From positions 3,224,001 through 3,288,000 of the forward strand of contig NZ_CP177239.1 of the NCBI RefSeq assembly GCF_046773475.1: 64,000 nucleotides of DNA. The letters run 5' to 3'. Position 1 is the first letter of the stretch. Every line of letters begins with the position of its first letter. Below are positions 61,420 through 64,000 of this stretch, piece after piece. Below the pieces are notes generated by a model. The model was not told the origin of the DNA. It worked only from the letters and a program-made list of their open reading frames with translations, and made no database searches. The translations under genes and the position numbers were made by a program. Origin of the DNA: Nitratireductor aquimarinus (GTDB lineage: Bacteria; Pseudomonadota; Alphaproteobacteria; Rhizobiales; Rhizobiaceae).

Positions 61420-62610
61420 TCAGTGCTTGCGTGAAAGTTCCCGCGTGGCGGCTTCAAGCCCGGCCAGCGTCATCGGGTACATGCGCCCGGAAAAGATCTC
61501 CTGAAGCATCTGGACCGAGTGCGTGTAACGCCAGTGCTTTTCCGGCACGGGGTTGAGCCACACCGCGTTCGGCCATTGCTGGAGCACGCGGTTCAGCCAC
61601 ACATGGCCGGCTTCCTCGTTCCAGTGCTCCACCGAACCGCCTGCATAGGCAATCTCGTAAGGGCTCATCGAGGCGTCGCCGACGAAGATCACCTTGTAGT
61701 CAGGCCCGTATTTGTGCAGCACGTCGAAGGTCGGCGTCACCTCGGAATAGCGCCGCCGATTGTCCTTCCACACGCCTTCATAGAGGCAATTGTGGAAGTA
61801 GAAATACTCCATGTGCTTGAACTCGGCGCGCGCCGCCGAAAACAGCTCCTCCACAATGCGGATATGGTCGTCCATCGAGCCGCCCACGTCGAAGAACATC
61901 AGAAGCTTCACCGCATTGCGCCGTTCGGGCCGCGTTTTCACGTCCAGATAGCCGTGCTCGGCCGTCGCCTGCACCGTGCCGGGCAGGTCGAATTCCTCCA
62001 CCGCGCCCTCGCGCACCCAGCGGCGCAGCCGCTTCAGCGCAACCTTGATGTTGCGCGTGCCCAGCTCCACCGCATCATCGAAATTCTTGAAGTCGCGCTT
62101 GTCCCAGACTTTCACCGCCCGCCGGTGGCGCGATTCGTGTTGACCGATGCGCACGCCTTCCGGGTTGTAGCCATAGGCCCCGAAGGGAGAGGTGCCGGCA
62201 GTGCCGATCCACTTGTTGCCGCCCTGGTGGCGGTCCTTCTGTTCGGCCAGCCGCTCCTTCAGCGTCTCCATCAGCTTCTCGAAACCGCCCATGGCCTCGA
62301 CCAGCTTCTTCTCCTCGTCGCTGAGGTGTTTTTCCGCCAGCCTCCTCAGCCATTCCCCGGGGATCGCCTGCGGGTCGACGCCATCGCCGCCCGACACCGC
62401 CTCCACGCCCTTGAAGACCTGCGAGAAAACCTGATCGAAACGGTCGATGTGCCGCTCGTCCTTCACCAGCGCCGCCCGCGCGAGATAGTAAAATCCCTCC
62501 ACGTCATAGGCGACGAGCCCCTTCTCCATCCCCTCCAGCAGCGAAAGATATTCGCGCAGCGACACCGGAACGCGCGCGGCTTTCAGTTCAAGGAAGAAGG
62601 GGATGAACAT
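61420..62610 (-). CDS. VWA domain protein, CoxE-like
   Basis: A 396-residue protein. The N-terminal half is helical (MFIPFFLELKAARVPVSLREYLSLLEGMEKGL), the C-terminal half a von Willebrand factor A domain (about 225-396) with MFFDVGGSMDDHI, a degenerate MIDAS motif (Asp-x-Gly-Gly-Ser instead of Asp-x-Ser-x-Ser), and later FVGDASMSPYE. Proteins of this family act with MoxR AAA ATPases in assembly of metalloenzymes or protein complexes. The MoxR gene here lies 1.1 kb upstream on the same strand, separated by two unrelated genes. Confidence 0.88.
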   Translation of the reverse strand: MFIPFFLELKAARVPVSLREYLSLLEGMEKGLVAYDVEGFYYLARAALVKDERHIDRFDQVFSQVFKGVEAVSGGDGVDPQAIPGEWLRRLAEKHLSDEEKKLVEAMGGFEKLMETLKERLAEQKDRHQGGNKWIGTAGTSPFGAYGYNPEGVRIGQHESRHRRAVKVWDKRDFKNFDDAVELGTRNIKVALKRLRRWVREGAVEEFDLPGTVQATAEHGYLDVKTRPERRNAVKLLMFFDVGGSMDDHIRIVEELFSAARAEFKHMEYFYFHNCLYEGVWKDNRRRYSEVTPTFDVLHKYGPDYKVIFVGDASMSPYEIAYAGGSVEHWNEEAGHVWLNRVLQQWPNAVWLNPVPEKHWRYTHSVQMLQEIFSGRMYPMTLAGLEAATRELSRKH

Positions 62611-62674
62611 CTTGCTTAGAATCTTACCGATTGCATTTGGGATCTATTGGAATGTCTCTCATATACGGGATGTC

Positions 62675-63085
62675 ATGGAAACAGACCAACTGCATTCCCT
62701 CGTTCGCTCGGCGGAGTCCATTATCGGTCTCTGGTGGCAGGATGACCGCAGGAACTGGTGTGCCTATTGCGGCATTCCCATGCGTCGTCGGGCGGCAACG
62801 GGTACCCGTTTGCCACCCACCAAGGCAACGCGCGATCATGTGGTTCCGCGTGTTCACGCCAGCGGACTGCTGACCCTTCCTTGCTGTCTGGAGTGCAATC
62901 AGGCCAAGGGTAAGCAGTCGCTGCCGGAGTTCCTGTCGGGGCCATATTTCAATCAGAAACGAATGAAGAAGCACCGCAACCAGTGGCCGCTCGCCCATCT
63001 CTGGTTTGTGGCCGGCCTCGCCTATTTCCGAAAAAGCGAATTGATCGCTCAAAAGGCTCGCGGCTCAAGGCGCGTTGCAGGCTAG
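62675..63085 (+). CDS. HNH endonuclease domain protein
   Basis: A 136-residue protein with a treble-clef HNH motif: CAYC, then TRDHVVPR (His), LLTLPCCLECNQAKG (Cys-x2-Cys and Asn). The two CxxC pairs bind zinc. It resembles stand-alone HNH nucleases of restriction or unknown function. The start chosen is ATG 62675 after ACGGGATG; the ATG at 62603 would make it overlap the divergent VWA gene by 8 bp. The first part has about 43% GC in a hand-counted 60-base row, well below its neighbours. The stop codon is the edge of a repeat. Confidence 0.75.
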   Translation: METDQLHSLVRSAESIIGLWWQDDRRNWCAYCGIPMRRRAATGTRLPPTKATRDHVVPRVHASGLLTLPCCLECNQAKGKQSLPEFLSGPYFNQKRMKKHRNQWPLAHLWFVAGLAYFRKSELIAQKARGSRRVAG

Positions 63086-63172
63086 AGCATCGGCCCGAAA
63101 ACCGGAATCGATTTTCGGAAAGCACGATGCGCAGATTCAATGGGTTGGAGCGTAACCAGTCGCGGCGTCCTA
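63083..63172. repeat. Mosaic palindromic repeat, order A and decayed B
   Basis: Module A (63084-63132): AGAGCATCG and CGATGCG around CCGAAAACCG and CGATTTTCGG. A decayed module B follows (63144-63174), where TTGGAGCG and GGCGTCCTAG are left but the inner stem is lost. The stop codons of the HNH gene (63083-63085) and of the GNAT gene (63172-63170) lie at the two outer edges. Confidence 0.85.
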
Positions 63173-63616
63173 GCCCCGCTGGTACTTGATGAACGGCGTC
63201 AGTTTCGCGATCCGGTCATAGAGCTTGCGGGCGGTCTCGTTGAAGTCCTGCGTCATCCAGTAGACATTGGCGGCGCCCGCCGCATCCGCCTTCTCGTAAA
63301 CCGCCTCGATCAGCGCCCGGCCAATGCCCTTGCCGCGTATCGCGGGGTCGGCATAGAGATCCTGCAGATAGCAATTGTTGCCCACGGTCCAGCACGTGCG
63401 GTGGAACATGTAGTGCACCAGCCCGACCGGTTTCCCGTCCACCTCGGCAATCAGCCCGTTCGGCTCATAGTCGCCATCGTCGAAAAGCCGCTCCCATGTG
63501 GTCGCATAGACCTCTTCGGGAACGCTGGTCTTGTAGAACTCCAGATAGGCGGTCCAGAGCCTGCGCCATTCGGGCTCGTCGCTTCTGGCAAGCGGGCGGA
63601 TGGTGATTTCGGTCAT
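63170..63616 (-). CDS. GNAT family N-acetyltransferase
   Basis: A 148-residue acetyltransferase: ITIRPLARSDEPEWRRLWTAYLEF at the N-terminus, the acetyl-CoA-binding motif A LQDLYADPAIRGKGIGRALIEAV (Arg-x2-Gly-x-Gly) and NVYWMTQDFNETARKLYDRI. The full single-domain fold is present. The substrate is unknown. It separates the MoxR gene from the HNH and VWA genes and ends in a decayed repeat module. Confidence 0.9.
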   Translation of the reverse strand: MTEITIRPLARSDEPEWRRLWTAYLEFYKTSVPEEVYATTWERLFDDGDYEPNGLIAEVDGKPVGLVHYMFHRTCWTVGNNCYLQDLYADPAIRGKGIGRALIEAVYEKADAAGAANVYWMTQDFNETARKLYDRIAKLTPFIKYQRG

Positions 63617-63729
63617 TCGGGTCTCGTCCTCCTCTTTCCCGCACTGTCCGGCCCCGCACTGTTCGGCGTAGCGGTTTCGCCGGCAAGGGCCAGAAAAATG
63701 AAGGCTTTGCGCCTGGTAAAGCCGCCCGT

Positions 63730-64000
63730 CTATTGCCGCCGCGCCATGAAGGCGAGCTTTTCAAAGAGGTGCACGTCCTGTTCGTTCTTCAGGAGCGCGC
63801 CGTGCAGGCGGGGCAGGGCGCTTTTCGCATCCCCGCGCAGATCCTCCGGCTGCACATCGTCGGAAACGAGAAGCCTGATCCAGTCCAGCGCCTCGGAGGT
63901 CGAGGGCTTTTTCTTCAGCCCCGGCACGTCGCGGATCTCGTAAAACTGGCTGAGCGCGGCAGACACCAGTTTCTTCTTGATACCCGGATAGTGAACCTCG
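63730..64000 (-). CDS. MoxR family AAA ATPase, C-terminal end only
   Basis: The last 90 residues of a protein that continues beyond the window edge. The frame is open to 64000 and reads HYPGIKKKLVSAALSQFYEIRD, then SEALDWIRLLVSDDV, typical of the lid domain of the MoxR family that works with CoxE-like VWA proteins. A GTG at 63966 would give a 78-residue protein but interrupts this domain, so it is not the start. The VWA partner is encoded at 61.4-62.6 kb on the same strand. Confidence 0.85.
   Translation of the reverse strand, partial: EVHYPGIKKKLVSAALSQFYEIRDVPGLKKKPSTSEALDWIRLLVSDDVQPEDLRGDAKSALPRLHGALLKNEQDVHLFEKLAFMARRQ

Noticed and set aside
62603..62674. Longer N-terminus for the HNH protein
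   Set aside because: Would overlap the divergent VWA gene by 8 bp and leave no promoter space; ATG 62675 is preferred, although the longer start is not excluded.

Overview
The window is a high-GC (roughly 60-65% by eye) chromosomal segment of an alphaproteobacterium. It is most likely from the order Hyphomicrobiales (Rhizobiales), in or near the Phyllobacteriaceae (Mesorhizobium/Nitratireductor-like). The placement rests on gene content and gene order: mdh-sucCDAB-lpdA; helicase-S4-fdxA-carD; phaR beside phaAB; hemCD followed by a mitofilin-like gene and hemY; tsaD-gpsA-yciI-EVE; and an Omp19-like lipoprotein beside zapE. No rRNA, tRNA, CRISPR array, prophage or insertion sequence was found. 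Nearly all of the window is core genome; the unusual signals lie in regulatory DNA and small dispersed repeats.

Layout. 1-4.1 kb: a multidrug RND pump (permease cut by the window edge, plus adaptor) divergent from a TetR repressor, with a palindromic operator between them. 4.1-6.3 kb: 3-hydroxybutyrate dehydrogenase and ispG. 6.4-10 kb: a hybrid histidine kinase with a textbook CtrA box upstream, and a polyprenyl diphosphate synthase. 10.2-14.8 kb: mtgA, rpmF, an ACT protein, and phaR divergent from phaAB (polyhydroxybutyrate synthesis and its regulator). 14.9-20.5 kb: an unusual 0.6-kb leader, a Suv3-like helicase, an S4 protein, fdxA and carD. 20.5-23.3 kb: a heat-shock sigma factor behind a perfect general-stress promoter, then an M48 lipoprotein protease. 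23.4-27.8 kb: thiBPQ under a TPP riboswitch, divergent from thiamine pyrophosphokinase. 27.8-32.2 kb: ABC-F ATPase, xerC, a TraB/GumN protein and a tiny membrane protein. 32.3-41.5 kb: the TCA operon mdh-sucC-sucD-sucA-sucB-lpdA. 41.9-48.7 kb: zapE, the Omp19-like lipoprotein, a DUF1328 peptide behind a second stress promoter, and dapF-mtaB-ftsY-yciB. 48.9-55 kb: SulP transporter with an Xre regulator, DUF1761, and the tsaD-gpsA-yciI-EVE-methyltransferase string. 55-60.5 kb: hemC-hemD-Mic60-like-hemY and a TerB protein. 60.5-64 kb: a glutamine amidotransferase, a CoxE-like VWA protein, an HNH nuclease, a GNAT acetyltransferase and the end of a MoxR ATPase.

The most interesting observations: (1) sucB encodes an E2 subunit with two lipoyl domains, and the second domain starts at an internal ATG behind a perfect AGGAGG, so two isoforms are possible; (2) ftsY contains 21 copies of a hexanucleotide giving a Pro-Glu rod, plus two copies of a palindromic repeat, also found between genes in this window, that are read in frame as protein; (3) a mosaic palindromic repeat family whose edges coincide with the stop codons of four neighbouring genes; (4) a leader rich in GANTC sites, with a DnaA box and a 26-bp direct repeat, in front of the Suv3-like helicase. 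I did not find a wholly new multi-gene system; the candidates are the repeat families and their coding or termination roles.
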